Made by a program: the position numbers and the translations under genes. Below are positions 35,283 to 45,835 of a DNA stretch of 64,000 nt, one piece after another. The first letter of the stretch is position 1; each line of letters begins with the position of its first letter. The stretch covers positions 248,001 to 312,000 of the forward strand of contig NZ_JAGSND010000003.1 of assembly GCF_018128545.1 (NCBI RefSeq). The letters run 5' to 3'. Source of the DNA: Sinanaerobacter chloroacetimidivorans. GTDB lineage: Bacteria > Bacillota > Clostridia > Peptostreptococcales > Anaerovoracaceae. The notes beneath the pieces are model-generated. The model was not told where the DNA came from, ran no database searches, and saw only the letters and a program-made list of their open reading frames with translations.

Positions 35283-35811
35283 GACAGAGCAGGTTTTAAA
35301 GCTTCTTACCACAGAGGAAGATTCTGAAGACTGCCTCCTGGAAGAGGAGCCGTCAAAAAAGCAGGAACCGGTAAAAAAATCCAACGATATCATACCCGAG
35401 AAAAAGAAAGCCCCGGAGACTGAGGTGAAGTTGAAAACTGAGGCCAAGCCTGAAATCAGGAGAGACGAAACTGGGAACTCCGGAGTTCAGGCTGAAGCTT
35501 CTGCTTCAGACCCTCAGGAAATGAATAGCCGTTTTACAGACGAGAGCTGCGGACGACTGGTAAATTTGGCAGAACTTCTGACTACCGAGATGGTAAATGA
35601 GGTAATGGTTCGTCTGAGAGTCTGTACTTGTCCTTTATGTGTGAACGATGTCCTTGCATTGGCATTAAATTCATTGCCTACGAAGTACGTTACAACCGAT
35701 GAGGGGAAACAGTATTTTCAGCTTGATATTTATAAGAAGCAATATGAGACGGACATTATGGCCGCATTAACAAAAGCCTGTGTTCGCGTAAAGGCTTCCC
35801 CAAGACATTAA
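35263..35811 (+). CDS. ComFB-domain protein with basic, disordered N-terminus
   Basis: The 182-residue protein starts MARKSNKTEQVLKLL, then has a long charged, probably disordered stretch (about 20-85), and a C-terminal ComFB domain (about 95-180) with the Cys motif VCTCPLCVNDVLALALNSLP followed by TKYV. ComFB proteins have been reported to bind cyclic di-nucleotides in cyanobacteria and other bacteria. The basic N-terminal peptide resembles the ParA-activating peptides of ParB-like partners, and the gene overlaps parA. It lies directly before cheC. Binding of c-di-GMP and stimulation of ParA are both inferred. Confidence 0.85.
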   Translation: MARKSNKTEQVLKLLTTEEDSEDCLLEEEPSKKQEPVKKSNDIIPEKKKAPETEVKLKTEAKPEIRRDETGNSGVQAEASASDPQEMNSRFTDESCGRLVNLAELLTTEMVNEVMVRLRVCTCPLCVNDVLALALNSLPTKYVTTDEGKQYFQLDIYKKQYETDIMAALTKACVRVKASPRH

Positions 35812-35826
35812 GGAAGAGGTAATAAT

Positions 35827-36447
35827 ATGTTAAAGAATTACGATGAATTAAATGATATACATATCGACGTATTGCGGGAAATTGGTAATATCGGGGCCGG
35901 AAATGCAGCTTCTGCCCTTGCTACGATTCTGGATGAAAGAGTGGATATCAGCCTTCCCAGAGTCAGGATCACGGATTTTGATACCGCCATCAATGCTTTG
36001 GGCGGTGCAGAAACCATGACGGTAGGGGTGCTTGTTAATTTTTCAGGCGAAGCCAATGGAATGATCATGTTTCTTCTGAATATGGAGGATGCGAAAAATA
36101 TCATGGACATCCTGGTGGGAGATACGGAGGATGACGACAACCTGCTTAGTGAACTGAAGCTTTCAGCAATCAAAGAGATCGGCAATATTTTAGGCTCATC
36201 CTACATCAATTCGATCTCTACACTGACAGGACTTGTCATCAATATATCCATTCCTTATATCGCAATTGATATGGCGGGAGCCCTCATGAGCGTACCGATC
36301 ATCGAATTCGGATCGGTAGGCGATAAAGTCATGTTCATTGAGGAAAGCTTCTCTGCTGAAGAAAATCACTTAAAAAGTAATATTATTATGTTCGCGGAAA
36401 TAGAAACCTTAAAAATAATTATGGAAAGATTAGGACTTGATATATGA
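35827..36447 (+). CDS. cheC: Chemotaxis phosphatase CheC
   Basis: The 206-residue protein has both phosphatase motifs D/S-x3-E-x2-N: DVLREIGN near residue 16 and SAIKEIGN near residue 115. CheC dephosphorylates CheY-P and is activated by binding CheD. It overlaps cheD by four bases. The C-terminal part matches the CheC fold without a FliN domain, which separates it from FliY. Confidence 0.95.
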   Translation: MLKNYDELNDIHIDVLREIGNIGAGNAASALATILDERVDISLPRVRITDFDTAINALGGAETMTVGVLVNFSGEANGMIMFLLNMEDAKNIMDILVGDTEDDDNLLSELKLSAIKEIGNILGSSYINSISTLTGLVINISIPYIAIDMAGALMSVPIIEFGSVGDKVMFIEESFSAEENHLKSNIIMFAEIETLKIIMERLGLDI

Positions 36448-36932
36448 GCGAATTGCTGGTAGTTGGTATCTCAGATTATAAATTCTCCAGAAATCCGAAT
36501 GTTTTGGTAACGTATGCTTTAGGCTCCTGTATTGGTATTTGCTTATATGATAAACAAATGAAAATCGGCGGACTATCCCATATCATGCTCCCCGAGAGCA
36601 GCATGTTTTCAAAAAATGAAATCAATAGAATGAAATTTGCAGACACAGCAATTGTGGATTTGATTCAGGAAATGAGACGATACGGCGCCAATGTCAGTAA
36701 GCTTACTGCTAAAATCGCAGGCGGCGCCCAGATGTTCGAGGTACAGCAGGGAAGTGCTATTGGAACCATTGGGGACAGAAATATAAAAAGTGTAAAATCG
36801 GTGCTGCAAAGCTTAAGAATTCCTTTACTTGCTGAAGATACAGGTTTAAATTACGGACGAACCGTATACTTCGATTTGGAAACAGGTATTATGAAAGTGC
36901 AGTCTTTGAGCAGAAATGTAAAAGAGTTTTAA
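36444..36932 (+). CDS. cheD: Chemoreceptor glutamine deamidase CheD
   Basis: The 162-residue protein has the active-site cysteine in YALGSCIGICLYD, the histidine in IGGLSHIMLPES and the threonine-containing KIAGGAQMF region. CheD deamidates receptors and, bound to CheC, adjusts adaptation. The ATGA overlap with cheC supports stoichiometric synthesis. It is the last gene before the sigma-28 promoter of cheW. Confidence 0.95.
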   Translation: MSELLVVGISDYKFSRNPNVLVTYALGSCIGICLYDKQMKIGGLSHIMLPESSMFSKNEINRMKFADTAIVDLIQEMRRYGANVSKLTAKIAGGAQMFEVQQGSAIGTIGDRNIKSVKSVLQSLRIPLLAEDTGLNYGRTVYFDLETGIMKVQSLSRNVKEF

Positions 36933-36956
36933 GAGACATTTCTCATAAGACTCTTG

Positions 36957-36983
36957 TAAAGTTTTTGACTTCCATGCCGATAT
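36957..36983 (+). promoter_or_regulatory. Sigma-28 promoter of cheW
   Basis: TAAA, 15 bases, GCCGATAT: same boxes as the flgM and fliC promoters. It lies 60 bases before the cheW start and 25 after cheD, so cheW and probably cheB can be expressed as late genes as well as from the superoperon. Confidence 0.9.
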
Positions 36984-37042
36984 ATAGGAGAGTACTTATA
37001 ATTTGTAACAGGTTGACCTTATAATTGAAAGGAGATAGCAGA

Positions 37043-37537
37043 ATGGCTGATATTTATGATGAAAACAGAACCTTGGAAGAAGATACCCAGCACGGCAGGT
37101 TTCTTACTTTTACTTTGGAAGATGAGGTTTACGGCATTGAAATAAAATATGTTACCGAAATTATTGGGATTCAGTCCATCACAAAGGTGCCTGAAGTTCC
37201 CCATTACGTAAAAGGAATCATAAATTTAAGGGGGAAAATTATTCCGGTTATTGATGTAAGATTAAAATTCGGAAAAGAACCTATGGAATATGACGACAGA
37301 ACCTGTATTGTTGTAATCGATATCAATGAGGTTTCCGTAGGCTTGATCGTAGATAATGTAGATGAAGTATTGACCATTGACGATCAGGATATTGCAGCCC
37401 CTCCGGCAAGCAAAACAGGTTTCGAAAATCGGTACATAAAGGGAATCGGAAAAGCGGGAGAAAAGGTTCAGCTTCTTCTTGACTGTGAAAAATTGCTGCA
37501 GAGCGACGAAATGGAAATGATCGAAAGTCTTCAGTAA
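37043..37537 (+). CDS. cheW: Chemotaxis adaptor protein CheW
   Basis: The 164-residue protein has the CheW core: FTLEDEVYGIEIKYVTEIIG, HYVKGIINLRGKIIPVIDVR (in parts) and GLIVDNVDEVLTI. CheW links chemoreceptors to CheA. The ATG at 37043 is chosen because AAAGGAG lies nine bases before; an earlier TTG lies upstream of that site. The matching kinase gene cheA is not in this window. Confidence 0.95.
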   Translation: MADIYDENRTLEEDTQHGRFLTFTLEDEVYGIEIKYVTEIIGIQSITKVPEVPHYVKGIINLRGKIIPVIDVRLKFGKEPMEYDDRTCIVVIDINEVSVGLIVDNVDEVLTIDDQDIAAPPASKTGFENRYIKGIGKAGEKVQLLLDCEKLLQSDEMEMIESLQ

Positions 37538-37561
37538 AAAGCTTTCTTTATGAATAAAAAA

Positions 37562-37666
37562 ATACCCTCAAATGTAATTAGATCCAAACTGCGGTTTGGT
37601 AGTAGGAAGATTGGGTATCATATGATAAAATAATAGCAGTCTGTCATAACATTATGTGGCAGACTG
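37562..37666 (+). ncRNA. Structured element between cheW and cheB, function unknown
   Basis: The 173-base gap has two possible folds. From 37562 to 37618, ATACCC pairs with GGGTAT and encloses CCAAAC-TGCG-GTTTGG. From 37637 to 37666, CAGTCTG pairs with CAGACTG. No T-run follows either, and the sequence does not match a riboswitch I know, including the GEMM c-di-GMP classes. It may be a processing or attenuation element before cheB. Confidence 0.35.
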
Positions 37667-37710
37667 TGTTGTTCAACTAAAAAATAGCAAGTGGAAAGGA
37701 GTGGATTTAA

Positions 37711-38748
37711 TTGAAAGTGACTCGTAAAATCAAAGTACTCATTGTGGATGATTCACTTTTGTTTAGAGAAACTCTGGCTAGAGAATTCGCTAAGGATTTT
37801 GGTATTGAGGTGATTGGAACTGCTTCGGATCCATTTATGGCAAGAGACAAAATATTAGAACTAAAGCCAGATGTTGTGACCTTAGATGTTGAAATGCCGA
37901 AAATGGATGGGATAGAATTTTTAAAAAAGCTGATGCCCCAGTATCCGTTGCCGGTGATTGTAGTAAGCTCCGTAGGGAACAATGTTTTTGAAGCATTGAA
38001 CGCCGGAGCAGTGGATTTTGTTACAAAACCGGATGCAGCTAAAAAAGGAAGCATGAACTCCTTTATTAATGAATTGATTGTGAAGATTAAAATTGCATCC
38101 ACAGCTCAGGTCGGACAATTTAAGAAAGATTACGTTTCGGCAAAGCTGGTTACCGATAAAGGGACGGATATCGCCAATACCATCCTGGCAATTGGCGCTT
38201 CTACCGGAGGCACCGAGGCAATTTACAATATCATAAAAACCCTGCCGAGAGATATGCCGGGAATTCTGATTGTGCAGCACATGCCGCCTGTTTTTACAAA
38301 AATGTATGCAGACCGTTTGAATAATTCCTGCAAGCTGGAGGTGAAAGAGGCCGCAGACGGGGATCTTGTGAAACCTGGAAGAGTCCTGGTAGCGGCGGGT
38401 GATTTCCATATGAGGCTGGCAAAATCAGCTTCAGGTTACTTCGTAAAATGTGCCAGGGGAGAAAAGGTAAGCGGCCACTGTCCTTCTGTTGACGTACTTT
38501 TTGATTCCGTTGCTGAAGTTGCAAAGAATAAAGCAATCGGTGTCATCCTGACCGGCATGGGGAGTGATGGGGCAAAGGGTTTGCTGAACATGAAGAAACA
38601 GGGAGCATACACCATCGGTCAGGATGAAAAGACCTCTGTGGTATATGGAATGCCTATGGTAGCCTACAATATCGGTGCTGTAGACAAACAATTGCCCTTG
38701 GATAAAATTCCACAGGAGATTTGTGATCACCTGGCTCTTGAATTATAA
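37711..38748 (+). CDS. cheB: Chemotaxis methylesterase CheB
   Basis: The 345-residue protein has an N-terminal receiver domain (IVDDSLLFRE; phosphorylation site Asp59 in DVVTLDVEMPKMDG) and a C-terminal methylesterase with Ser in AIGASTGGTEAI, His in IVQHMPP and Asp in TGMGSDGAKG. It removes methyl groups from receptors. TTG start after GGAAAGGAG; GTG 37717 is possible. The partner methyltransferase cheR is not in the window. Confidence 0.96.
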   Translation: MKVTRKIKVLIVDDSLLFRETLAREFAKDFGIEVIGTASDPFMARDKILELKPDVVTLDVEMPKMDGIEFLKKLMPQYPLPVIVVSSVGNNVFEALNAGAVDFVTKPDAAKKGSMNSFINELIVKIKIASTAQVGQFKKDYVSAKLVTDKGTDIANTILAIGASTGGTEAIYNIIKTLPRDMPGILIVQHMPPVFTKMYADRLNNSCKLEVKEAADGDLVKPGRVLVAAGDFHMRLAKSASGYFVKCARGEKVSGHCPSVDVLFDSVAEVAKNKAIGVILTGMGSDGAKGLLNMKKQGAYTIGQDEKTSVVYGMPMVAYNIGAVDKQLPLDKIPQEICDHLALEL

Positions 38749-38836
38749 TGTAATAACCAATCAAACAAAGAAAATAATGGGATCATCTGATACAAATCAA
38801 ATAAAGAAAATACTGGAATTATCAGAATCCATAGTG

Positions 38837-38872
38837 AAAAAACCATATTTTTGTCACAATATGGTTTTTTTT
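38837..38872 (+). terminator. Intrinsic terminator after cheB
   Basis: AAAAAACCATATT and AATATGGTTTTTT form a 13-base stem around an eight-base loop, followed by a T-run. It ends the long flagellar/chemotaxis transcription unit. Confidence 0.85.
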
Positions 38873-38874
38873 AT

Positions 38875-38901
38875 TTAAGTTTACTATGCTCCTGCCGATA
38901 T
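38875..38901 (+). promoter_or_regulatory. Sigma-28-like promoter of first chemoreceptor
   Basis: TTAA, 15 bases, GCCGATAT. The -10 box is the same as in front of fliC; the -35 box differs from TAAA. It directly follows the terminator and lies 46 bases before the chemoreceptor gene. Confidence 0.75.
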
Positions 38902-38946
38902 CTATATTGGGGAACTTATAATTTTACATAGAAAGGCAGGATAGAA

Positions 38947-41900
38947 ATGGATAGTACAATTAAGAAACTAAGATTGGGGAAAAGAATTAAAGGCGGCTTC
39001 AATCGAGTCACATTTGTAATTATTTTAATGATGGTAATCTGCATTGTATCCAATATCATCTTGGTATCTTATGCCAGAGGCCTTTATGACGGACCTTATA
39101 AGGAGATGAAATTAGTCGGTGAGATCGGGGTACAGCTTGAATATCTGCAGCGGAATATTTATACCGGAATTGCCGAGGATGATCCGACATTAATCACCAA
39201 TGCGGTGAATCGGCTGGATGGCATCGTAACCGATTTGAATGACAAAGTTCAGGAGCTAAAAACAATCGTCCCGGAAAAGGAATTATACGATATTAATGTT
39301 TTTCAGAGGCAGATCGAAAGCACGAAGCCGATTTTGGAACGGATCAGCACGCATCTTATTACCTTTGATGAGAATAACGACAATGAATATGTAAAAGCTC
39401 TCATCATTATGAGAAATGAAGTGATTCCCATATTCAGCAACGCAGAACTGACGCTGAATGTTTTAAATAAAAGAGCCGAGCAAGCCGCTGCGGATTATCT
39501 TGACAATGCAATGAAGGCACAGATTTTAGTGGTGAGCCTCATGGTGGTTTGCCTGCTCATCGTTATCGGAGTCTCCGCAAAGATTAGCAAGAGACTGGAA
39601 AAGGAAATCCTGACACCGGTTAATGAGCTGGTGGAGGTCAGTACCAAATTGGCCAACGGAGATCTCGATATTGAAATTACCTATGATAAACAAAATGAAC
39701 TTGGAGTACTTTCAGCCAGTATGCGCGGAATCGTTGCCTCTCTCAGAGATCTCATCGACGAAGCCAATGCTCTTACCATGGGTGCCATTGAAGGAAAACT
39801 GGATACCCGCGGCAATGCTGATCACTTCCAGGGCGGATACCGCCAGATTATCCTGGGTGTCAATAATACCCTGGATGCATTGACAGGCCCGTTGAACACA
39901 TCGGCTATCTATCTGGATCAGATCAGCAAGGGATACATCCCTGAAAAAATCACAGAAGAATATAATGGTGATTTCAATGATATAAAAAACAGCTTGAATA
40001 CTTGTATTGATGCTGTTAATAACTTGATTTCGGATACGAACATGCTGGTAACCGCAGCCGTATATGGGAAACTGAATACGAGAGCCGACAGCAGCACCCA
40101 TGGAGGAGATTTTGCAAAAATTATCGAGGGCGTGAATAAGACCTTTGACATCCTGGTTGGCCATACCAGTATTCTGCCTTCACCTGTAGTTATCATGGAT
40201 AAAGAGTACAATGTTTTATACAGCAATAAAATCGCAGCTGAATTGGCCGGCATGTCAGTGGATGAATTTATCGGTACGAAATTTTATGAAAGCTTCCAAA
40301 CAGATGACTGCAATGAGCAGAATTATACTCTGCTGGAAAAGCTGATGGAAGGGGAGCAGCTTAACGGAGATACCGTTGCCCATGTAAACGGAAGAGATCT
40401 GGAAATATCCTACACAGCACTTCCGATCAGGAATGAAGAGCAAGAGATCATAGGGGCATTAGAGCTTATGGTTGATCAAACTGAAATTAAAAAAGCCATG
40501 AGAGAGGCAGAGAAAAATGCTGCAATCGCCAAGAAGCAGGCGGCCTATCAGGATCGAGAGGTTGAAAGCTTAATCGTCAATCTTGAGAAGCTGGCCAACG
40601 GTGATCTCAATATAGAAACCTCTGTCAATGAGACAGACGAGGATACTGCCGGAATTGGTGAAAATTTTGAAAACATTAATGAAAATCTAAATAAAAGTGT
40701 AAAAGCAATCAGAAATTTAGCCGACGATGCAAGAATCATGATCACCAGAGCAGTCGAGGGAGACTTGAGAAGCAGAGCGGATGAAACGAAGCACAGCGGG
40801 GAATACGCTGAAATCATGAAAGGCTTCAATGCTACTCTGGATGCTGTAATTGCACCAATCGAAGATGCTTTGGCTGTTTTGATGGAAATGGAAAGCGGGA
40901 ATCTCCATGCAAGGATGGAGGGCGAATATCTCGGTGATTACAAAATCATTAAAGACACCATGAACGAGACCATTTCCAACATTTTGGACTATATCAGCGA
41001 GATCTCCGCCGTTCTTACGGAAATAGGCGACAGAAATCTGAATGTACATATTACCGCAGACTATCGCGGAGACTTTGTTACCATCAAAGACTCATTGAAT
41101 AGCATTATCCTTTCCCTGAGCGAAGTGCTGGGAGATATCAATAACGCCGCAGAACAGGTTACTTCCGGATCCAGGCAGGTGTCGGACGGAAGCCAAACCC
41201 TTTCACAGGGCTCTACACAGCAGGCCAGTGCCATAGAAGAGCTGACGGCTTCCATTACGGAAATTGCATCCCAGACAAAGCAAAATGCGGTCAATGCCAA
41301 TGAGGCAAGTTCCTTGGCCCTTCATGTAAAAGATAATGCGGCACAGGGAAATGACCAGATGAAAGAAATGCTCAATGCCATGGAAGAAATCAACCAATCT
41401 TCCTCAAACATTTCCAAGATTATCAAGGTCATTGACGATATCGCATTCCAGACCAATATCCTCGCCTTAAATGCCGCTGTGGAAGCAGCGAGGGCAGGAC
41501 AGCACGGAAAAGGCTTTGCAGTAGTCGCAGAGGAGGTCAGAAGCCTGGCGGCCAGAAGTGCTGAAGCAGCCAGAAACACAACGGATCTCATCGAAGGTTC
41601 CATCGGCAAGGTGCAGACCGGAACCAGAATTGCCAATGATACGGCTACAGCCCTGAATGAAATTGTAGCCGGTATTGAAAAGGCTGCAGATCTCGTTGGA
41701 AATATCGCAACGGCTTCCAATGAACAGGCATCAGGCATCGCTTTGATCAATCGGGGGATCGAACAGGTTTCGCAGGTTGTTCAGAACAATTCGGCTACCG
41801 CTGAGGAAAGTGCTGCTGCCAGTGAGGAATTATCGAGTCAGGCAGAGCTGTTGAAGGAAATGGTCGGCAAATTCGAACTGTTCCAGGGCTTCAATACCCT

Positions 41901-42051
41901 GACCGGAGATGCTCCGAGATTGCTGAATCCGGCAGATCAGGAAACAGAGCCGGAAAAGGATTCGGAGTCTGAGAAAGATCAAGAACCTGAGGCCGGGACG
42001 CAAGATGCTCCGAAAATATTAGTCAACGATGAGGAAATGGATAAATACTAA
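38947..42051 (+). CDS. Chemoreceptor with PAS and multiple HAMP-like repeats
   Basis: The 1034-residue protein has membrane segments at about 21-43 and 191-211 bracketing a helical (four-helix-bundle-like) sensor of about 145 residues, a HAMP domain (212-265), HAMP-like repeats with motifs such as [20 protein letters not shown], a PAS-like domain (about 408-511, [14 protein letters not shown]), more repeats ([20 protein letters not shown]), and a signalling domain with the conserved tip [20 protein letters not shown]. After an acidic linker the last residues are VNDEEMDKY, shared in form by the next two receptors. GAAAGGCAGG precedes the ATG. Confidence 0.95.
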   Translation: MDSTIKKLRLGKRIKGGFNRVTFVIILMMVICIVSNIILVSYARGLYDGPYKEMKLVGEIGVQLEYLQRNIYTGIAEDDPTLITNAVNRLDGIVTDLNDKVQELKTIVPEKELYDINVFQRQIESTKPILERISTHLITFDENNDNEYVKALIIMRNEVIPIFSNAELTLNVLNKRAEQAAADYLDNAMKAQILVVSLMVVCLLIVIGVSAKISKRLEKEILTPVNELVEVSTKLANGDLDIEITYDKQNELGVLSASMRGIVASLRDLIDEANALTMGAIEGKLDTRGNADHFQGGYRQIILGVNNTLDALTGPLNTSAIYLDQISKGYIPEKITEEYNGDFNDIKNSLNTCIDAVNNLISDTNMLVTAAVYGKLNTRADSSTHGGDFAKIIEGVNKTFDILVGHTSILPSPVVIMDKEYNVLYSNKIAAELAGMSVDEFIGTKFYESFQTDDCNEQNYTLLEKLMEGEQLNGDTVAHVNGRDLEISYTALPIRNEEQEIIGALELMVDQTEIKKAMREAEKNAAIAKKQAAYQDREVESLIVNLEKLANGDLNIETSVNETDEDTAGIGENFENINENLNKSVKAIRNLADDARIMITRAVEGDLRSRADETKHSGEYAEIMKGFNATLDAVIAPIEDALAVLMEMESGNLHARMEGEYLGDYKIIKDTMNETISNILDYISEISAVLTEIGDRNLNVHITADYRGDFVTIKDSLNSIILSLSEVLGDINNAAEQVTSGSRQVSDGSQTLSQGSTQQASAIEELTASITEIASQTKQNAVNANEASSLALHVKDNAAQGNDQMKEMLNAMEEINQSSSNISKIIKVIDDIAFQTNILALNAAVEAARAGQHGKGFAVVAEEVRSLAARSAEAARNTTDLIEGSIGKVQTGTRIANDTATALNEIVAGIEKAADLVGNIATASNEQASGIALINRGIEQVSQVVQNNSATAEESAAASEELSSQAELLKEMVGKFELFQGFNTLTGDAPRLLNPADQETEPEKDSESEKDQEPEAGTQDAPKILVNDEEMDKY

Positions 42052-42104
42052 AAAAATTTGACGGATACGGTATCTATTGAAACAAGGTAAAATAAAGAAT
42101 CAGA

Positions 42105-42150
42105 ACAGGGATTTCCGCCGATTGGCGGGGATCCTTGTCTTTTTTTCTTT
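42105..42150 (+). terminator. Intrinsic terminator after first chemoreceptor
   Basis: ACAGGGATTTCCGCC pairs with GGCGGGGATCCTTGT (with G-T pairs) around loop GATT, followed by a seven-base T-run. No clear sigma-28 promoter was found between it and the next receptor. Confidence 0.85.
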
Positions 42151-42293
42151 TTCCCGGTGATAGTTTATCCATGAATTTGGGTAAAAACATATAACAGCAA
42201 AAAAGACGCTTGTCAGGGGAAGGCTTTTGTCATTGCTGAAAAAAGATCAGTACGCATGCGAACAACTAATTCAATATAAAAGGAGGGCTAGAA

Positions 42294-45200
42294 ATGAAAT
42301 TGAATTTATCAAAGAAAATAGCATTATTTATTGGAATTGTCGTCATCATATTATCGTCTGTATTGGGATTAGTTGCACTAAAGCTGAGCTCCAATGCTCT
42401 GATAAGCCAGCAGGAGGAGATGATGCTGCATTATGCGGAAGAAAGTGCCAACTATATAGAATCATCTGTTTCTAAGAACCTGGCGGTGCTCCTTGAGGTA
42501 GCAGGCAAAGTTGAGAATGCCGGCATGGATTGGAATACCCAAAGAGCTTCACTCTATGGAGATGTAGAACGCCTCGGATACCTGGATATGGCTGTTGTAT
42601 CTCCGGAGGGAAAGGCCCTTTATGTAATCAGCGGCGAATCTGCAGACCTTAGCGACAGGGAGTACATAAAAAAGGCCCTGAACGGAGAAGCGAACATCTC
42701 CGGCGTCATTATCAGCAGTGTGACCGGAGAACCGGTGATCATGGAGGCTGTGCCAATAGAAGTGAATGGACAGGTTTCGGGAGCATTGATCGGAAGGCGG
42801 GACGGAACCGCATTAAATAAGCTTACAGACAACTTAGGACTGGGAGAAAGAGGATATGCCTTCCTTTTGGGAGCGGACAGCACCTTGTATGCGCATCCCA
42901 ATAAGCAGATGGTGCTGGATCAAAGGAATGTTTTTCAAGAGATTGAAACCGGGGGCACCTTGAAAAACTTCGGTATCTCACTAAAAGAGCTTGGTATTGG
43001 AAAGCCCGGAATGGCTAATTATGATTTGGACGGTGACAGCCGGCTTACGGCGATGGTGCCGGTACCCAATACGGATTGGTCTCTGGGGATCGGAAATTAC
43101 AAAAGCGATGTGCTTGCAGGAGTCAATCATCTGCGTATTGCGATTCTTATCATTGCCCTGGCTATCATTGCCGCCGGCATAGCAGCCGCAGTATTCCTGG
43201 GAAATAAAATCAGCAAGCCCATCAGAGATCTGAAGGAGATGGCAGATAAGGTCGCTTTGGGGGATGTGGATGTCAATGTGGAGACCAACTTGAAAGATGA
43301 AGTAGGAGAACTGGTGGCAGCCTTCGGTGCCATGGCAGGCAATATCAAAGAACAGGCAGAGGCTGCAAAGAGAATTGCGGCAGGAGATCTGAACCTGGAA
43401 ATCAAACCAAGATCGGATAAGGATGTGCTTTCCATCAGCATGATATCTGTGATTGAAACCTTGCGGGAATTGGTAAAGGAAGCCGAGCTGCTTACCTCTG
43501 CGGCTATTGGGGGCAGGCTGGATACCAGAGGTGATACGGATAAATTTAGCGGCGGTTATAAAGCGATTGTAGAAGGGTTCAACACCACCCTGGATGCCAT
43601 TGTAGAGCCTTTAGATATTGCATTGCATTATATTCAGAAGATGGCTGACGGTGACGAACTTGAATTGCTTGAAAACACCTATCAGGGAGAGTATGGAAAA
43701 TTAATAGGCAACCTTACCATGGTAAGAGAATCCCTGTACACCCTGATCAATGAATCAGGAAAGCTTACCAGAGCCGCAGCAGAGGGAGACTTGTCCTATC
43801 GTGCGGATGTCAGCAAATTAAAAGGCGTTTATGCTCAAATTGTAGACGGAATAAACGGCGCATTGAATTCCGTAATTGAACCTTTGCAAATGGCAGCGGA
43901 ATACATGGAAAAAATCGGGAAGGGGCAGATTCCGGAAACCATTACGGATACCTACTATGGTGATTTTGACCACATAAAAGGAAGCATTAATGCCTGCATT
44001 TCCGGTCTTGGCGGATTGGTTGAAGGAAAAGAAATTCTGGAAGCCATGAGCCACAATGATTACACCCGAAATGTGGAAGGAACCTATTCGGGAATTTATG
44101 CAGAAATTGCTCATTCCGTCAACATGGTAGGTGCAAGCATCAATCATACCATTGAGATCATGAACCATATCGCGAGAGGAGATCTTTCAGATTTAGAAGA
44201 GCTGAAGAGCATCGGCAGAAGAAGCGAGAACGATTCCCTGATGCCTGCCATTATTATCATGATGGAAACGATCAAAGCACTGGTCGAGGAGACCACGATC
44301 CTGGCATCAGAAGCAATAGAAGGAAATTTGCATGCAAGGGGAAATACGGAGAAATTCAGCGGCGAGTACGGTAAAGTGATAGAAGGTATCAATGAAACCC
44401 TCAATGCTGTTACCGCGCCTATCGCAGAGGCTTCCTCCGTACTTCGTGAAATGGCTGCAGGGAACCTGCATGTGAGAGTCAATGGGTACTATCAGGGCGA
44501 TCATGCGGCAATCAAAGATGCATTGAATGAAACAGCAGAAAACCTGCTCACATATATCAATGAGATCTCCAGTGTACTTGCAGAGGTTGGAAAGGGCAAC
44601 CTGAACCTTGCCGTTACCGGAGATTATAAAGGAGATTTTATTGAAATCAAAAAATCACTGAATCTGATCATCAATACCTTAAGTGAGATTCTGGGAGATA
44701 TCTACCAGGCATCAGAACAGGTAGCTTCCGGATCAAGGCAAGTGTCAGACGGAAGCCAGGCCCTTTCTCAGGGATCTACGGAACAGGCAAGTGCCATTCA
44801 GGAGCTGACTGCTTCCATTTCGGAGATCGCATCACAGACAAAGCAAAATGCGGTCAATGCGAACCAGGCCAGTGATCTGGCTTCCGAAGCAAGTGAAAAC
44901 GCCAGGAAGGGCAACGGTCAAATGCAGGAAATGCTGGCTTCCATGATAGAAATCAGCCGTTCCTCAGAAAACATATCGAAGATTATAAAAGTCATTGATG
45001 ATATCGCATTCCAGACCAATATTCTGGCTCTGAACGCAGCGGTGGAAGCTGCAAGAGCAGGTCAGCACGGGAAAGGCTTTGCCGTAGTAGCGGAGGAAGT
45101 TCGGAGCCTGGCGGGCAGAAGTGCGGAAGCAGCAAGAGAAACCACCGAACTCATTGAGGGTTCCATTGCCAAAGTCCAAGCCGGAACAAAGATTGCTGAT

Positions 45201-45581
45201 GAGACCGCTTCTTCTCTCAATGAGATCGTACAAGGTATCGAAAAAGCTGCAAGTCTTGTAACCAATATTGCCGACGCATCCAATGAACAGGCCTCAGGGA
45301 TTGCCCAGGTCAATAAAGGGATTGAGCAGGTTTCACAGGTGGTGCAGAATAACTCTGCAACTTCAGAAGAAAGTGCTGCTGCCAGTGAACAGCTTTCAAG
45401 CCAGGCAGAGCTGCTGAAGGAAATGGTGGGAAGATTTAAGCTTCATAATGGCAGTACCGGGCTGCCGGGATTTGACCGGAAGCTTCTGCAAGAAGGTGAT
45501 ACCCCTGGCTTTGCCGGCGCAGCTGAGGAAAGAGCAAAACCAAGAATTATGTTCGATCAGGATGAATTTGATAAGTACTAA
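42294..45581 (+). CDS. Chemoreceptor with dCache sensor and multiple HAMP-like repeats
   Basis: The 1095-residue protein has a first membrane segment at about 9-29, a double-Cache-type extracellular sensor (about 35-275, with [14 protein letters not shown] and [19 protein letters not shown]), a second segment (about 280-302), HAMP, then about six HAMP-like repeats (for example [20 protein letters not shown]) and the signalling domain with tip [20 protein letters not shown]. It ends [20 protein letters not shown] precedes the ATG. It is similar to the next receptor along its whole cytoplasmic part, indicating duplication. Ligand unknown. Confidence 0.95.
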   Translation: MKLNLSKKIALFIGIVVIILSSVLGLVALKLSSNALISQQEEMMLHYAEESANYIESSVSKNLAVLLEVAGKVENAGMDWNTQRASLYGDVERLGYLDMAVVSPEGKALYVISGESADLSDREYIKKALNGEANISGVIISSVTGEPVIMEAVPIEVNGQVSGALIGRRDGTALNKLTDNLGLGERGYAFLLGADSTLYAHPNKQMVLDQRNVFQEIETGGTLKNFGISLKELGIGKPGMANYDLDGDSRLTAMVPVPNTDWSLGIGNYKSDVLAGVNHLRIAILIIALAIIAAGIAAAVFLGNKISKPIRDLKEMADKVALGDVDVNVETNLKDEVGELVAAFGAMAGNIKEQAEAAKRIAAGDLNLEIKPRSDKDVLSISMISVIETLRELVKEAELLTSAAIGGRLDTRGDTDKFSGGYKAIVEGFNTTLDAIVEPLDIALHYIQKMADGDELELLENTYQGEYGKLIGNLTMVRESLYTLINESGKLTRAAAEGDLSYRADVSKLKGVYAQIVDGINGALNSVIEPLQMAAEYMEKIGKGQIPETITDTYYGDFDHIKGSINACISGLGGLVEGKEILEAMSHNDYTRNVEGTYSGIYAEIAHSVNMVGASINHTIEIMNHIARGDLSDLEELKSIGRRSENDSLMPAIIIMMETIKALVEETTILASEAIEGNLHARGNTEKFSGEYGKVIEGINETLNAVTAPIAEASSVLREMAAGNLHVRVNGYYQGDHAAIKDALNETAENLLTYINEISSVLAEVGKGNLNLAVTGDYKGDFIEIKKSLNLIINTLSEILGDIYQASEQVASGSRQVSDGSQALSQGSTEQASAIQELTASISEIASQTKQNAVNANQASDLASEASENARKGNGQMQEMLASMIEISRSSENISKIIKVIDDIAFQTNILALNAAVEAARAGQHGKGFAVVAEEVRSLAGRSAEAARETTELIEGSIAKVQAGTKIADETASSLNEIVQGIEKAASLVTNIADASNEQASGIAQVNKGIEQVSQVVQNNSATSEESAAASEQLSSQAELLKEMVGRFKLHNGSTGLPGFDRKLLQEGDTPGFAGAAEERAKPRIMFDQDEFDKY

Positions 45582-45588
45582 GCTATAA

Positions 45589-45621
45589 ATTCTGCCATAT
45601 GGGTTTCCCATATGGCAGAAT
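45589..45621 (+). terminator. Perfect 15-bp stem-loop after second chemoreceptor
   Basis: ATTCTGCCATATGGG, loop TTT, and its exact complement lie seven bases after the stop codon. Only a weak T-rich tail follows, so termination may be partial; it may instead stabilise the 3' end of the transcript. Confidence 0.6.
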
Positions 45622-45747
45622 CATTATCGAGGTGCGTTAAATGGAAATTTAGGATGGATCTAAGGGTCCGGATACAGGGACGAGCTTGAATCAATTTAGC
45701 TGTGATGAAAATTATTGGTGAAATATGGAATTATTTGTTTTTTTTTA

Positions 45748-45774
45748 TTAAGTTTTGTCCGAATTTTCCGATAA
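45748..45774 (+). promoter_or_regulatory. Sigma-28-like promoter of third chemoreceptor
   Basis: TTAA, 15 bases, TCCGATAA. The -10 box matches seven of eight consensus bases and the -35 box has the same TTAA as the promoter at 38875. It lies 61 bases before the likely start. Confidence 0.65.
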
Positions 45775-45835
45775 GTAATGTAAGGAACTTGAGTGAGTAG
45801 CAAAAGTCTAAAACTTAATAATGAAGAGGTGGGGC

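Noticed and set aside
37538-37710. GEMM-type c-di-GMP riboswitch before cheB
   Set aside because: The conserved GEMM core sequences are not present.
42052-42293. Sigma-28 promoter of the second chemoreceptor
   Set aside because: The only GCCGAT is inside the terminator hairpin and TAAA lies 20 bases away instead of 15.
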